DNA of 64,000 bases. Origin: Candidatus Gastranaerophilales bacterium (GTDB lineage: Bacteria > Cyanobacteriota > Vampirovibrionia > Gastranaerophilales > Gastranaerophilaceae). The notes below the pieces were generated by a model. It was given only the letters and a program-made list of their open reading frames with translations, made no database searches and was not told the DNA's origin. Positions 18,532 to 28,526 of the stretch are shown one piece after another; position 1 is the stretch's first letter; each line of letters starts with the position of its first letter. The position numbers and the translations under genes are program-made. The DNA lies in NCBI GenBank assembly GCA_944325705.1, contig CALVBB010000003.1:59352-123351 (forward strand), written 5' to 3'.

Positions 18532-19107
18532 TTATTTACGATTTCTTACATAGCTGTAAACATTTTTCAGTGCGAAAAGGTCATCTTCCGTAAGTTTATT
18601 CACACTAAAATCCGTATTACAGCTCATAACATTATCATTCTCGCCGGTACAATTAACCCCGAGAGCTCTGCCTATTGCCTGCATTGCTATTGAATGAATT
18701 TTATCGCGCGGGATTGCCTTGCCTTCAGCATCCATTGTAGAAATACTTATAGAAACATGGTAAAAGAAGCCCGAAGTATTCCTTATCATAGAAAATCCGT
18801 CAACAAGAGAATTTGATGATATTGAATACAACTGTCCGTTTGCCTGTGCACCTTTGGAAAACCTGACATCAATCTGGGATTTGCGGAACCCGCGTTCGCC
18901 TTCCTTTATATAAAACCTTATAAACGGGTTTACCTTTTTTGCACCGGTCTGCCAGTCACCAAATGCCTGCTGCACAACCCCTGAATATTCGCTGTCCTCT
19001 ATATAAACATTTAGAGGAAACGCAGTCCACCTAGGAGAACTCCACGCAAATGCGCTGCCGGCGCAAAATATCATTAACCCTATCACTACCAGTAACTTCT
19101 TCATCAT
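18532..19107 (-). CDS. Secreted matrixin-like protein lacking the zinc site (paralog)
   Basis: The 191-residue protein has a signal peptide (about residues 1-21) and the same opening as its neighbour: SPRWTAFPLNVYI and VVQQAFGDWQ. The metalloprotease helix position reads QAIGRALGVNC (143-153), with Gln, Arg and Cys in place of the zinc His and Ala in place of Glu, followed by the Met-turn NVMS. Both proteins keep Gly, Leu and Gly of the motif. The pair is a tandem duplication on one strand and may bind rather than cut proteins outside the membrane. Confidence 0.78.
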   Translation of the reverse strand: MMKKLLVVIGLMIFCAGSAFAWSSPRWTAFPLNVYIEDSEYSGVVQQAFGDWQTGAKKVNPFIRFYIKEGERGFRKSQIDVRFSKGAQANGQLYSISSNSLVDGFSMIRNTSGFFYHVSISISTMDAEGKAIPRDKIHSIAMQAIGRALGVNCTGENDNVMSCNTDFSVNKLTEDDLFALKNVYSYVRNRK

Positions 19108-19268
19108 AATTATATTAAAACATAAATTTAAGAAAAATTGCCTTATATAAAAAAGATTTATTAAATTTTATTAACAGAAATCATACATCTGTACTGCATT
19201 ACTCTTATAAGGTATTGAGTTTTTATCAAATTTGCTGTATTCTGTATATAAAAAAGAGGGAGAAATTT

Positions 19269-20570
19269 ATGCTTGTTATGGAAAACTTAAAAGAGATTAA
19301 TGATGTAATCAAAAATATTGCAGGATTTATTCAGACAAATGAATACGTACACGAGGATTTTGAAGAATATATGCGAACAATCGGCGCTGCTTCCGGTGCC
19401 GCAAACTTTCAGTCCGCGTGCTTTACCTACATATTTGAAAGAAAACTCGGCGAAGCCCGCAAAAGCATACTGGATTTATATTTAGAAAATACAAAAGGCC
19501 TTACTGCCTCTGCAAAAAAAATTGTTAAAGCTCTGAAAAAATCTATTTCTTCCGTATTTGAAATCCATAAAATCGGCAAAAACGGTTTTAAACTTTACAA
19601 CATAATTAACGAAAAAGATTACGAAGTTACTTCGCTTGTAAAAATGACAACATTCCGCGGAATGGGCCCGGGGCAGTATGTTGTAGCAAGAGTATTTAAT
19701 TATGAAAAAGAATACTACCTGCTTGAGGTTTCCGGCGTTCTTTCAACAACAAGAAGGGATGATGTTTACAGGTTTGCGGTTGCAAAAATTATCCAGAACC
19801 CTGAACTTGTGTACCTTGACAACCCGAAAAAAATGAAAGAACTTGATAAAGACGTTAAAGATTTGTATAAAAAATTCATTGACTATTTCGGCTCTGACGA
19901 AGTTGTTACAACTAACAAATATGCTGATGATTTAATCGGAATGTTTAACGACTTTGCCGAAGGTGAAGAAAGAGAAGATTTCAAAGATAAAATTCAGGAA
20001 CCGGAAGTTTATCAATTCTTTACAGTATCTGAATTTAACAATTCTTATGACAACTTCCTTGAAAATTCGCTCGGCGGTTTTTCATCGCATAAAGAAACAT
20101 ACGATGTAGGTATTGTTTATGATGAAGAACTCGGGATGTATGCGGTTCCTTTCTGGGGAACTTTCAATAAAATTTTTGAGGTTAAGAACCCTGCGGAAAT
20201 TCCTAACTATGACAAGTGTATCCAATACTTCTTAGGCAACGACAAATTCTCAGCAAACCTGATTAAAAAAGTTGCGCTCAAACACGAGGATAACTTTATG
20301 CCGATAGTTAACGGGATTTATAAAACCAACTTCACACTTGATGAACTGCTTGAAAAATATAAGGCCCATTATCTTGAACAAAAAATTTACTCATCGACAA
20401 CTGTTTTGTATAAATCCAAAGCATTCTCAAGCACGCTCGGCATAATGGAGGAAAACGAAGATAAGCCTCAGCTTGATAACGTTGATGTTTCAAAAATCGG
20501 ACGAAACGATCCTTGTCCTTGCGGAAGCGGTAAAAAGTTCAAAAAATGCTGCGGAGCACATTTGAAATAA
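19269..20570 (+). CDS. Protein with C-terminal SEC-C zinc motif
   Basis: The 433-residue cytoplasmic protein is mostly unknown in its first 400 residues and ends with a SEC-C motif, [20 protein letters not shown], the zinc-binding module found at the end of many SecA proteins. SEC-C proteins can bind SecB or ribosomes. I start at the ATG at 19269, 6 bases after GAGGGAGAAA; the upstream frame from 19215 has no ribosome site. The SecA in this window lacks this motif. A strong terminator follows. Confidence 0.82.
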   Translation: MLVMENLKEINDVIKNIAGFIQTNEYVHEDFEEYMRTIGAASGAANFQSACFTYIFERKLGEARKSILDLYLENTKGLTASAKKIVKALKKSISSVFEIHKIGKNGFKLYNIINEKDYEVTSLVKMTTFRGMGPGQYVVARVFNYEKEYYLLEVSGVLSTTRRDDVYRFAVAKIIQNPELVYLDNPKKMKELDKDVKDLYKKFIDYFGSDEVVTTNKYADDLIGMFNDFAEGEEREDFKDKIQEPEVYQFFTVSEFNNSYDNFLENSLGGFSSHKETYDVGIVYDEELGMYAVPFWGTFNKIFEVKNPAEIPNYDKCIQYFLGNDKFSANLIKKVALKHEDNFMPIVNGIYKTNFTLDELLEKYKAHYLEQKIYSSTTVLYKSKAFSSTLGIMEENEDKPQLDNVDVSKIGRNDPCPCGSGKKFKKCCGAHLK

Positions 20571-20574
20571 ATAG

Positions 20575-20606
20575 AAAAAAGAGGCTTTATAAAAGCCTCT
20601 TTTTTT
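20575..20606 (+). terminator. Terminator after the SEC-C gene
   Basis: AAAAGAGGCTTT and AAAGCCTCTTTT form a long stem with a TATA loop and a T-run. Confidence 0.9.
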
Positions 20607-20731
20607 GTCTTAATCGAACGAAATTTACATCAAGTAATAGTTGAGGGTGCCTGCGGACATAAATTTTTCACACTATTATTAACAAATTGTGCAAATTCTA
20701 TATTTATAGTAATCTTATTATTGAGGTATGA

Positions 20732-21581
20732 ATGGAACAGTTTGAAAAAGATGGACATAAAATAATATTTGGAGATGCTATTGAGGCTCTTAAAAAGATT
20801 CCTAATGGGACAATAGATTTGATTTTTATTGATCCTCCATATAATATTGGTAAAAATTTTAGTGGATTAAAAGATAAGTGGGTTTCTGATAATGATTATC
20901 TAAACTGGTGTTATACTTGGATTGATTTATGTATAGATAAACTTAAAAGTAATGGTAGTATGTATATTATGACTGCAACTCAATTTATGCCATTCTTTGA
21001 TATATATTCGGAAAAAGCTTTTCATTTTATCTAGAATTGTATGGAGTTATGATAGCTCAGGAGTACAGGCAAAAAAATATTATGGCTCACTATATGAACC
21101 AATTTTATTTTGTGTAAAAGATAAAAACAACTATACTTTTAATGCTTCTGATATTTTAGTAGAGGCAAAAACCGGATCTAAAAGGAAATTAATAGACTAT
21201 AGAAAACCTGTACCGTCAATATATAATTCTCAAAAAGTTCCTGGCAATGTATGGAATTTTTCAAGAGTTCGGTATCGCATGTAAGAATACGAAGAACATC
21301 CATCACAAAAACCGGTAGCATTATTAGAAAGAATTATAAAGGCTAGTTCCAATATTGGCGACATTATCCTTGATCCATTTGCCGGAACTTTTACAACTGG
21401 TTATGTTGCCAAAATGTTGAATAGAAAAAGTATAGGGATTGAAATTCAAGAAAATTATTTAAAAATTGGTCTTCGTCGTTTAAATATATCGGAAACATAT
21501 AAAAACGAATATTTATATAAAGAATGTAAAATCTATAAGCATAAAAAATCTAATGACCAGCTAACTTTACTGGAGGCTTAA
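20732..21581 (+). pseudogene. Broken adenine-specific DNA methyltransferase, YhdJ-like
   Basis: Joined across frames the product is a beta-class N6-adenine methyltransferase: catalytic DPPYNIGKNF first, then SRIVWSYDSSGVQAKKYYG, VPGNVWNFSRVRY, HPSQKP, and the SAM motif DPFAGTFTTG near the end. It closely recalls E. coli YhdJ, which modifies ATGCAT. Two lesions break it. A frame change lies at 21000-21010, where GATATATATT has (AT)4 and one more AT unit would restore the frame. A TAA at 21282 stands where the family has Asp or similar after RVRYRM. GAGGT precedes the start. The region is visibly more AT-rich than its neighbours, as for a transferred gene. Confidence 0.85.
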
Positions 21582-21582
21582 A

Positions 21583-22413
21583 TTGGAACATCATTCTTTT
21601 ACGAAAATAATTTTACAAATATTGAATCATTACTTTTTAGCTGATGCTTTAGATATTTTTGAAAAGAGTGAGCTGCTAAAATATATTAATATTAAAACCC
21701 GTTCGGCAGAAAAAGAGGCGAAGGCAAGAGCAAGTTTTGGAAATATATATGCAATTTATGTATTATTGGAAGATTATTGTTTAAAAAACTTTCATAATAG
21801 CGGTAACTATTCTAGTTATGAAGGAGCAATCTTTTCAAATTTATTCAAAAGAACAAAGAGAATTACCTTTTGGACAGAAATTGCAAAATCATGCACTTAA
21901 TCATAGGTTAAATGAGGAGTTTAAAAAGTATTTCCCAACTTGCGATTATATACCAATTATACGTAATACAGAAACAAGCAGGTACTGGTTTAATGAAAAT
22001 CTTCTTAAAATCTATATTAATGGTAAAATCTATAATATAGCAGAACCTATTATACAAATAATCAATAAATATATTGAAATAAAACAAGCTTCTCTAAATG
22101 ATTTCTTAACTACTTGCAAGTTTATAGGGAAATGTCATACTCACAAAGACATTGAAAATTTTATTAGAAAATTATTAGCTCCTAATACTGATGCAAGATT
22201 ATTCGAGATTGTAAGCTTTTCTATATTAAAATATCAATTGTTGATAAATACATGAATTGTATAGAAGAGATTTTTAATATACCAAAATTAATTCACGTCT
22301 TTGATATTGTTGTTGAACAAAACAATCTGAATGATGTTTTACAAGAAATAATTCTTCAATGTAAAATGGAATTTAATATTCAAGAAGAAGTAGACACCGA
22401 AATGGAGATCTAA
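21583..22413 (+). pseudogene. Broken type II restriction endonuclease
   Basis: This starts at TTG 2 bases after the methyltransferase stop, with GGAGG before it. Pieces lie in successive frames: KARASFGNIYAIYVLLEDY (from 21583), then RELPFGQKLQNHALNHRLNEEF, RYWFNENLL and PNTDARLFEIVSFSILKY (second frame, to 22255), then DKYMNCIEEIFNIPKL (third frame, to 22413). The frame change near 21845-21860 and a likely internal deletion near 22235 show decay. The layout (methyltransferase then endonuclease) suggests a type II system. The ATGCAT specificity of the partner is inferred, not shown. Confidence 0.7.
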
Positions 22414-22449
22414 CTGTTTGTGATAACTGCATGAACTATAAGCCTGGAA

Positions 22450-23544
22450 CTACACGGCAAACCTGAAATGGACTAAATCACCATCCTGAATTACATAATC
22501 TTTTCCTTCAAGACGGGTTACGCCTTTATCTTTGCAGGCTGAATATGAACCGCATTCTACAAAATCTTTATACGGCGTTATTTCTGCTCTGATAAACCCT
22601 TTTTCAAAATCTGTATGGATAACACCGGCAGCCTGAGGAGCTTTTGTACCGGCAACAATTGTCCACGCACGAACCTCTTTTTCACCGGCAGTTATAAATG
22701 TTCTTAAATTCAAAAGGTGATAAACTGATTTAATCATTCTGTCTATACCGCTGTCGTCAACACCAAGTTCTTTCAGGTACTCTAAAGATTCAGACCCGAG
22801 TTCCGAGAGTTCTTCTTCTATCTTTGCCGAGATAATAACCATTTCTGCACTATGCGTTTTGGCATACTCATTAACCTGCTCGGTGTAATGGTTTCCGTTT
22901 TTAAGGTCAAACTCCGATACATTTGCCGCATAGATTACAGGTTTTGTTGACATAAGATTCAGCTGTTTTACAAAAGGAATTTCATCATCATCAAAGTTTT
23001 CTTTAACATTGATAAACGTACCTTTGTAGAGCAGTTCAAGAAGTTTTTTCAAAACCTTATCTTCCATAACAGCATCTTTATCGCCGCCTTTTGCCTGTTT
23101 TGCAATACGCGCCTGACGTCTTTCAACGGAGGCAATGTCTGCAAGGGCAAGTTCGGTGTTTATGGTTTCTATATCATCTAAAGGATTAACTTTCCCTGAA
23201 ACGTGGATTGTATTTGGATCATCAAAACATCTTACAACCTGAATAATCGCATCGACTTCGCGGATATTATGCAGGAACTGGTTGCCCAGACCTTCACCCT
23301 TGCTTGCACCTTTGACGAGTCCGGCAATATCAACGAACTCAATGGCTGTAGGGATAATATTCTGAGTCTTGCAAAGTTTTGCAAGCACCTCAAGCCGCTC
23401 ATCCGGAACATTAACAACGCCGACATTCGGCTCTATTGTACAAAAAGGATAATTGGCGCTCTGAGCATTTTTTGCACTTGTTAATGCGTTAAATAAAGTT
23501 GATTTTCCTACATTCGGCAGTCCGACAATTCCTGTTCTAAGCAT
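22450..23544 (-). CDS. ychF: Redox-sensitive ribosome-associated GTPase/ATPase YchF
   Basis: YchF (OLA1 family) is a 364-residue P-loop protein that binds ribosomes and prefers ATP. Visible are the P-loop GLPNVGKST at residues 8-16, the G3 region [16 protein letters not shown], a coiled-coil segment and a C-terminal TGS-like domain ending [24 protein letters not shown] precedes the ATG. It appears to be a single gene. Confidence 0.97.
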   Translation of the reverse strand: MLRTGIVGLPNVGKSTLFNALTSAKNAQSANYPFCTIEPNVGVVNVPDERLEVLAKLCKTQNIIPTAIEFVDIAGLVKGASKGEGLGNQFLHNIREVDAIIQVVRCFDDPNTIHVSGKVNPLDDIETINTELALADIASVERRQARIAKQAKGGDKDAVMEDKVLKKLLELLYKGTFINVKENFDDDEIPFVKQLNLMSTKPVIYAANVSEFDLKNGNHYTEQVNEYAKTHSAEMVIISAKIEEELSELGSESLEYLKELGVDDSGIDRMIKSVYHLLNLRTFITAGEKEVRAWTIVAGTKAPQAAGVIHTDFEKGFIRAEITPYKDFVECGSYSACKDKGVTRLEGKDYVIQDGDLVHFRFAV

Positions 23545-23615
23545 TTATAATTCCTTTTTTCTTAAATTCCTTTAGGATTATAATAACTCAAACAAAATAA
23601 ATGTAAAAGTAAAAA

Positions 23616-24299
23616 CTATTTCCACGGATAATCATCCTTTATCTCCCAGCCGTCCCGCACAATTTTTAACATACAGAAATATCCTTCTCTCTGCACGTCC
23701 TGCTCAAGTTCTTCTTCCGTTTTTTCATAACCCAATGGTTTTACAAAATGCCTATCTAAATCAATAACAAAATTAAACACATCTCTGCAATATCTGTTTG
23801 GAGGTTTTGACCCGTTTAAATCCACTCTTATTTGCTGTGTTTTTGACATATAAAGCTTACCAACCGAATACCAGTTCATTGGAACGAATTGCAGAAACAT
23901 TCCGTCATTGAGCACAACTGCCGTTCTAGTTACTTCATTTACTATTTCTCCTGAGTTAACATTTTTTAAATTATAGAATTGCTTCTGATTATACCCGCAA
24001 TCCTCAAGAGTTTGACAGGTTTTCATAATTTTCAGATACGGACGCCAGTAAGTATCAAAATATTGTGTCATAGCTTCAGCACTAACCTCTGCGGAAGTAT
24101 CAACCCAATCATTTGAAAAACCGTTTTGAGCCTCTGAAAGCTTAAAAGCCTGCTCAAGTGTTGAAAGCGTTTTCTTTAACTGTTCAACGGTCTGCCTTTT
24201 CTGATATTTACCGACAAGTAACGGCAGTGTCATCGCTGCAACAACCCCGATTATACCCAGTGTTATCAGCACCTCTGCAAGAGTAAATCCTTTTTTCAT
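23616..24299 (-). CDS. Type IV prepilin-like protein
   Basis: The 227-residue protein has a short leader MKKG cut before FTLAEVLITLGIIGVVAAMTLP, the classic class III signal with Glu5. The globular part contains the recurrent segments VDLNGSKPPNRYCRDVFNF and a C-terminal RDGWEIKDDYPWK, both also recognisable in the other prepilins of the window. GGAGGAC precedes the ATG. It is divergent from an XRE regulator gene whose start is 89 bases away, the same arrangement as at 46014/46127 and in the remnant at 27739-28274. Confidence 0.88.
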   Translation of the reverse strand: MKKGFTLAEVLITLGIIGVVAAMTLPLLVGKYQKRQTVEQLKKTLSTLEQAFKLSEAQNGFSNDWVDTSAEVSAEAMTQYFDTYWRPYLKIMKTCQTLEDCGYNQKQFYNLKNVNSGEIVNEVTRTAVVLNDGMFLQFVPMNWYSVGKLYMSKTQQIRVDLNGSKPPNRYCRDVFNFVIDLDRHFVKPLGYEKTEEELEQDVQREGYFCMLKIVRDGWEIKDDYPWK

Positions 24300-24388
24300 T
24301 TGTCCTCCATGATATTTTTCAACCTTTTATCATCCTGTTCCAATTATATTTTTATAAATTGAGCTTTATTATCAAAAAGAGGTAGTTT

Positions 24389-24703
24389 ATGAAACTAAAA
24401 CACAATGTTGGCAGACGTATAAAAGAAATAAGGAAGAAAAGAGGCTTTTCTCAGGAAAAATTAGCCGAACTTGTCGATATTGAACAAAATACTTTAAGCT
24501 GTATTGAAACCGGGAACAACTTCTGTACAGCAGAAACTCTTGAGAAGATAATAACAGCACTGGGAATTGAGCCTGCGGAACTTTTTGATTTCGGTCACCA
24601 GAAAGCAAATGATGAGCTTCTTGTTGAAATTAACACAATGTTAAAAAATACGCCGGAAAAAATTCCCGAGGCATATAAAATTATTAAGGCTATAGTTAAT
24701 TAA
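24389..24703 (+). CDS. XRE-family transcriptional regulator
   Basis: The 104-residue protein has an N-terminal helix-turn-helix (residues about 8-62): IKEIRKKRGFSQEKLAELV...TLSCIETGNNFCTAETLEKI, typical of Cro/CI-type regulators, followed by a short helical tail. A homolog of the same size lies at 45694, also paired divergently with a prepilin. The AGAGGTAG site precedes the ATG. It likely acts on the shared promoter region, but that is inference from layout. Confidence 0.88.
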   Translation: MKLKHNVGRRIKEIRKKRGFSQEKLAELVDIEQNTLSCIETGNNFCTAETLEKIITALGIEPAELFDFGHQKANDELLVEINTMLKNTPEKIPEAYKIIKAIVN

Positions 24704-24895
24704 AACCCTTCATCGCTTTATGATGCCTCCTCACCGGTTCTGTATTCCGGAAGCAGGCTTTCTGAAATCATTCTTCACACAATCGCTTTGCTCTTTAGAA
24801 GGAAAAATTTTTCTAACACAGCCGATTTTTTACAAAGCTGGGATATAACCTGTGCAGACTTCGTAGCATCCCCAGTTTACAAGGAGGGTTTAGGC

Positions 24896-27535
24896 TTACG
24901 CCATATCCTCAGGCGAACCGTTTACGACCTGTATGCCGAATTTTGTTCTAAACAGGTGTTTCACTGTATCGCCCTGAATCTCAAACATCATTTTGTTAAA
25001 CAGGTCATAAGCTTCACGTTTATACTCAATCAACGGATCTTTCTGCCCGTAAGCCCTTAAACCGATACCTTCCCTCAGCATATCAATATTGTGAAGGTGA
25101 TCAATCCATTTGTTGTCCACGACTCTTAAAAGTATATCCCTTTCAAGATCCCTTATTACGTTATGGTCTGAAAAAGGTTCCTGAGGAATATAATTCGCGT
25201 CGTATTTAGAAACAACTTCGTTATAAAAATCAATTACGCCGATTTCATGTTCTCTATATGCCTGAATGGCAAAATCTTTAAGCTTGTTGTACATAGCATC
25301 AAAACGCAGATTCTGGACATCCGTAACCTCAAAATGCGATAGCTGCGGAATTATTGAATGAAGTTCCTTTATCATCCTCTGCAAATCTTCAAACACGTAA
25401 TCTTCAGGATTTTGTTCCGGCGAAATATAACTTCTCATAAGCCTGTCAATTTCGCGCTCAATCATATAGTAAATATCTTCGCTCAAATTGCTGCCGAATA
25501 ATACTTTGCGGCGCTGTGCGTAAAACTTTTCACGCTGTATATTCATAACATCATCGTATTCAAGAACGCTTTTTCTTATGTCAAAGTGGTAAGTTTCAAC
25601 TTTCTTCTGCGCTGACTGAATCTGGCGTGAAATCAGCGGATGTTCGATTGCAATATCCTCTTCTACATTCAATGCGTTCATAAGGCTTGTAATCTTGTCC
25701 CCGCCAAAGATTCTCATAAGGTTATCTTCTAGAGAGAGGAAAAATCTTGTAGAACCCGGATCACCCTGACGTGCCGCACGTCCTCTCAACTGATTATCGA
25801 TACGTCTGGATTCGTGGCGTTCTGTACCGATTACGTGAAGCCCGCCGGCTTTTACAACAAGTTCATGTTCTTCTGTGGTAATCTTTTTCGCCGCAGCCAT
25901 TGCAGCATTCTTCTGTTCTTCATAATCTTCTGCAGTTTCCGGAGTAACACCGCGTTTTTCAAGTTCTTCTTTTGCCATATATTCAGCGTTACCGCCTAAG
26001 AGAATATCTGTTCCGCGTCCTGCCATATTGGTAGCAATTGTTACAGCGCCAACCCTTCCTGCCTGTGCAATTATGTAAGCTTCTTTTTCATGGTGTTTTG
26101 CGTTAAGGACATTATGCTTAATCCCGCGCTTTGTCAGAAGCGCCGAAACGTATTCTGATTTTTCAATACTGATTGTTCCTACAAGCACCGGTCTGCCGAT
26201 TTTATGCTGGGCAATTATATCTTCCACGACGGCATTAAACTTTGCCCTTTCTGTTTTATAAATTACATCAGGATAGTTAATTCTAATATCAGGTTTGTTT
26301 GTAGGAATTGTTGTAACCTCAAGGTTATAAATCTTACCGAACTCGGCTTCTTCGGTCATTGCCGTACCTGTCATACCGGAAAGCTTCGGATACAGTCTGA
26401 AAAGGTTCTGAAATGTAATGCTTGCAAGCGTCTGGGTTTCATCCTGAATTTTAACACCTTCTTTAGCCTCAATAGCCTGATGAAGCCCGTCAGACCAGCG
26501 TCTGCCTTCCATTAATCTGCCGGTAAATTCATCTACAATCATAACTTCATTATTGCGAACAACGTAATCCGTATCCTTTATGAAAAGTTCTTTTGCTTTC
26601 AAAGCCTGCAAAAGATGATGGGCATACTGGGTGTTTATATCAAACAAATCCTTAATTTGGAGCAATTCCTGCGCCCTGTCAATCCCGTCTTCCGTAAGAA
26701 TTATGTTTTTATTTTTTTCATCTACTTCATAATCCACATCTTTCTGAAGTTTCGGCGCAATTTTTGCCATAAGCTGATAAGTTTCTGCTGATTTTTCAAG
26801 CCGTCCGCTTATGATAAGAGGGGTTCTTGCTTCATCAATCAAAATACTGTCGACTTCATCGATAATCGCGTAGTTATAAGGTCTTTGAACAAGCATATTC
26901 GGACTGGTAGCCATATTGTCGCGCAGGTAGTCAAAACCGAACTCGTTATTTGTTCCGTAGGTAATATCGCAATCATAAGCGGCCTTTTTAGCTGCAAAAT
27001 CATCCATTGTACGTCCGCCTGACAAAATTACACCAACAGACAGACCGAGAAATTTATAAATCTTGCCCATCCACTCGCTGTCACGTTTTGCAAGGTAATC
27101 GTTAACGGTGATTACGTGAACACCCTTGCCTGTAAGAGCATTCAAATAAGCAGGAAGCGTTGCAACAAGCGTTTTACCTTCGCCGGTTCTCATCTCTGCT
27201 ATATGACCGTTGTGAAGAAAATATCCGCCGATAAGCTGTACATCAAAGTGGCGCATATTTAAAACTCTTTTGCCGGCTTCTCTCACGGTTGCAAAGGCTT
27301 CCGGAAGAATTTTATCCAGCGCTTCTTTTTCTAACTTTCTGTCTGTATTAAAATCTTTTGAGGTTGGACGTTTTGCGAGAATTTCCTTAAACTCTGCAGT
27401 CTTAGCCTTTAATTCATCATCGCTCAATGCGGCAAACTGCGGCTCTAATGCGTTTATGTGGTCAATTATCCCCATTATGCTCTTAACTTTTTTTTCGTTA
27501 GGATCGCCCAACAGCTTCAATAAAAAACTTATCAT
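24896..27535 (-). CDS. secA: Protein translocase ATPase SecA
   Basis: SecA drives Sec-dependent export. The 879 residues contain Walker A MRTGEGKT at 115-122, the DEAD-type [21 protein letters not shown] region, the second nucleotide domain ([11 protein letters not shown]), and the helical scaffold and wing domains. It ends at NGSPEDMA without the cysteine-rich SEC-C tail that many SecA proteins have. GGAGAGG precedes the ATG. It is convergent with the XRE gene at 24389; the 192 bases between hold nothing I recognise. Confidence 0.98.
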   Translation of the reverse strand: MISFLLKLLGDPNEKKVKSIMGIIDHINALEPQFAALSDDELKAKTAEFKEILAKRPTSKDFNTDRKLEKEALDKILPEAFATVREAGKRVLNMRHFDVQLIGGYFLHNGHIAEMRTGEGKTLVATLPAYLNALTGKGVHVITVNDYLAKRDSEWMGKIYKFLGLSVGVILSGGRTMDDFAAKKAAYDCDITYGTNNEFGFDYLRDNMATSPNMLVQRPYNYAIIDEVDSILIDEARTPLIISGRLEKSAETYQLMAKIAPKLQKDVDYEVDEKNKNIILTEDGIDRAQELLQIKDLFDINTQYAHHLLQALKAKELFIKDTDYVVRNNEVMIVDEFTGRLMEGRRWSDGLHQAIEAKEGVKIQDETQTLASITFQNLFRLYPKLSGMTGTAMTEEAEFGKIYNLEVTTIPTNKPDIRINYPDVIYKTERAKFNAVVEDIIAQHKIGRPVLVGTISIEKSEYVSALLTKRGIKHNVLNAKHHEKEAYIIAQAGRVGAVTIATNMAGRGTDILLGGNAEYMAKEELEKRGVTPETAEDYEEQKNAAMAAAKKITTEEHELVVKAGGLHVIGTERHESRRIDNQLRGRAARQGDPGSTRFFLSLEDNLMRIFGGDKITSLMNALNVEEDIAIEHPLISRQIQSAQKKVETYHFDIRKSVLEYDDVMNIQREKFYAQRRKVLFGSNLSEDIYYMIEREIDRLMRSYISPEQNPEDYVFEDLQRMIKELHSIIPQLSHFEVTDVQNLRFDAMYNKLKDFAIQAYREHEIGVIDFYNEVVSKYDANYIPQEPFSDHNVIRDLERDILLRVVDNKWIDHLHNIDMLREGIGLRAYGQKDPLIEYKREAYDLFNKMMFEIQGDTVKHLFRTKFGIQVVNGSPEDMA

Positions 27536-27627
27536 TATTAAATTTTCCTCTCCAAATTTGGTGTCTTATGCACTAATTGTAGCATGGACATAAAAATTTT
27601 GTTAGGACTTAAGGAAAAAATAATATT

Positions 27628-27750
27628 TTACCACGGGTACCGGCCCAGTCCGATTTTATACCGGCGACGATATTGCATTAATTTTATTGACTACTGCAGG
27701 AGATGACGGATTGAAAATATTAGATACAAAAACTGTTATTACCACGGGTA
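27628..27750. repeat. Direct repeat around the prepilin remnant 3' end
   Basis: TTACCACGGGTA occurs at 27628-27639 and again at 27739-27750, 111 bases apart. Read on the minus strand both copies encode Tyr-Pro-Trp-stop, the end of a prepilin. The space between contains CGGACTGGGCCGG (minus strand), nearly the same as CGGACTGGTCCGG near 46965, which stands between another duplicated prepilin end. Confidence 0.55.
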
Positions 27751-28100
27751 ATCGTCTGATATTTCCCATCCATCAGTCATAATTAACGCTGGCACCAGAT
27801 GCCTTTATTTGTTTTGTTACAGGAGTAATCATGACCGGTTTTTATTTTATTTCTGTCATAATCATTAAAACAGCCTCCGCCACGACCTGCATCAGAAAAT
27901 CCATACGGTACAAGAGATTTTTCTGTCTTTGATATACTGAAAACAAACACATCTTTCCCGAGCTGATTCGGATTTTTTTGACCGTTTACATCTATAGTTA
28001 CGGCTTTATATAAAGTCTGACCTCCATGAGACATCACACCTATAACGGTACCATTTGAAAGAAATGAATAATAGGAATCTCCCTGTGTACACCAAACAAG
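27739..28100 (-). pseudogene. Truncated prepilin remnant
   Basis: On the minus strand the frame reads CTQGDSYYSFLSNGTVIGVMSHGG, then TIDVNGQKNPNQLGKDVFVF and a Cys-rich end; after a frame change near 27786 it continues MTDGWEISDDYPW-stop. These are clear matches to the other prepilins of the window, especially the one at 9574 (KNPNQLGKDVF). The entire N-terminal class III signal is missing. The 5' end is cut where an XRE fragment on the other strand begins, so the deletion probably took the 5' ends of both divergent genes. Confidence 0.75.
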
Positions 28101-28274
28101 ATGTCGCTTAACGAATTTGCTTTCAAAATCCTGCTGTTAACTTCTGCAACCCAGAGTCGGATTGAAAACGGACTGGTTGATTTAAAATTTTCAACTCTTA
28201 TTAAAATCGCTAATGCTCTTAATATTTCGCCGTCTGAATTGCTCGACGGTTTTGACTTCAGATTTAAGCCTTAA
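28101..28274 (+). pseudogene. Truncated XRE-type regulator remnant
   Basis: The frame encodes 57 residues beginning MSLNEFAFK and continuing TSATQSRIENGLVDLKF and IKIANALNISPSELLDG, the second half of an XRE helix-turn-helix domain. The usual first helix is missing and no ribosome site precedes. It abuts the prepilin remnant on the opposite strand, repeating in broken form the divergent XRE/prepilin layout. Confidence 0.65.
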
Positions 28275-28365
28275 TGGAACAGACTCGTGCGAAAAAGGCA
28301 CTAGTCTATTCTTATATGTTCATTTCTTTTTTGGTCGGTAGAAATGAAAATCGGCAGGAGTTCAG

Positions 28366-28442
28366 AGTGTCGCCGTGCACTACTGCACGCCCGCATAAAA
28401 ACCCTCCGCCGCTTCGCGCCACCTCCCTTAAAAGGGAGGCTT
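28366..28442. repeat. Dispersed GC-rich palindromic repeat
   Basis: The sequence contains AAAACCCTCCGCCGCTTCGC, then CCACCTCCC and the palindrome CTCCCTTAAAAGGGAGG. Its reverse complement matches the element at 38386-38460 with few differences. The region 28275-28526 otherwise holds nothing I can name. Confidence 0.7.
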
Positions 28443-28526
28443 CAATTATTGCAGTAATTGAACTGCTAAGAAAAATATAAACTTCCATCTATGCGTGCTT
28501 TGCAACCTGTATACATGTTTATTACC

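Noticed and set aside
24704..24895. Possible small gene or remnant between the XRE gene and secA
   Set aside because: No frame with a ribosome site or recognisable motif was found in this 192-base stretch.
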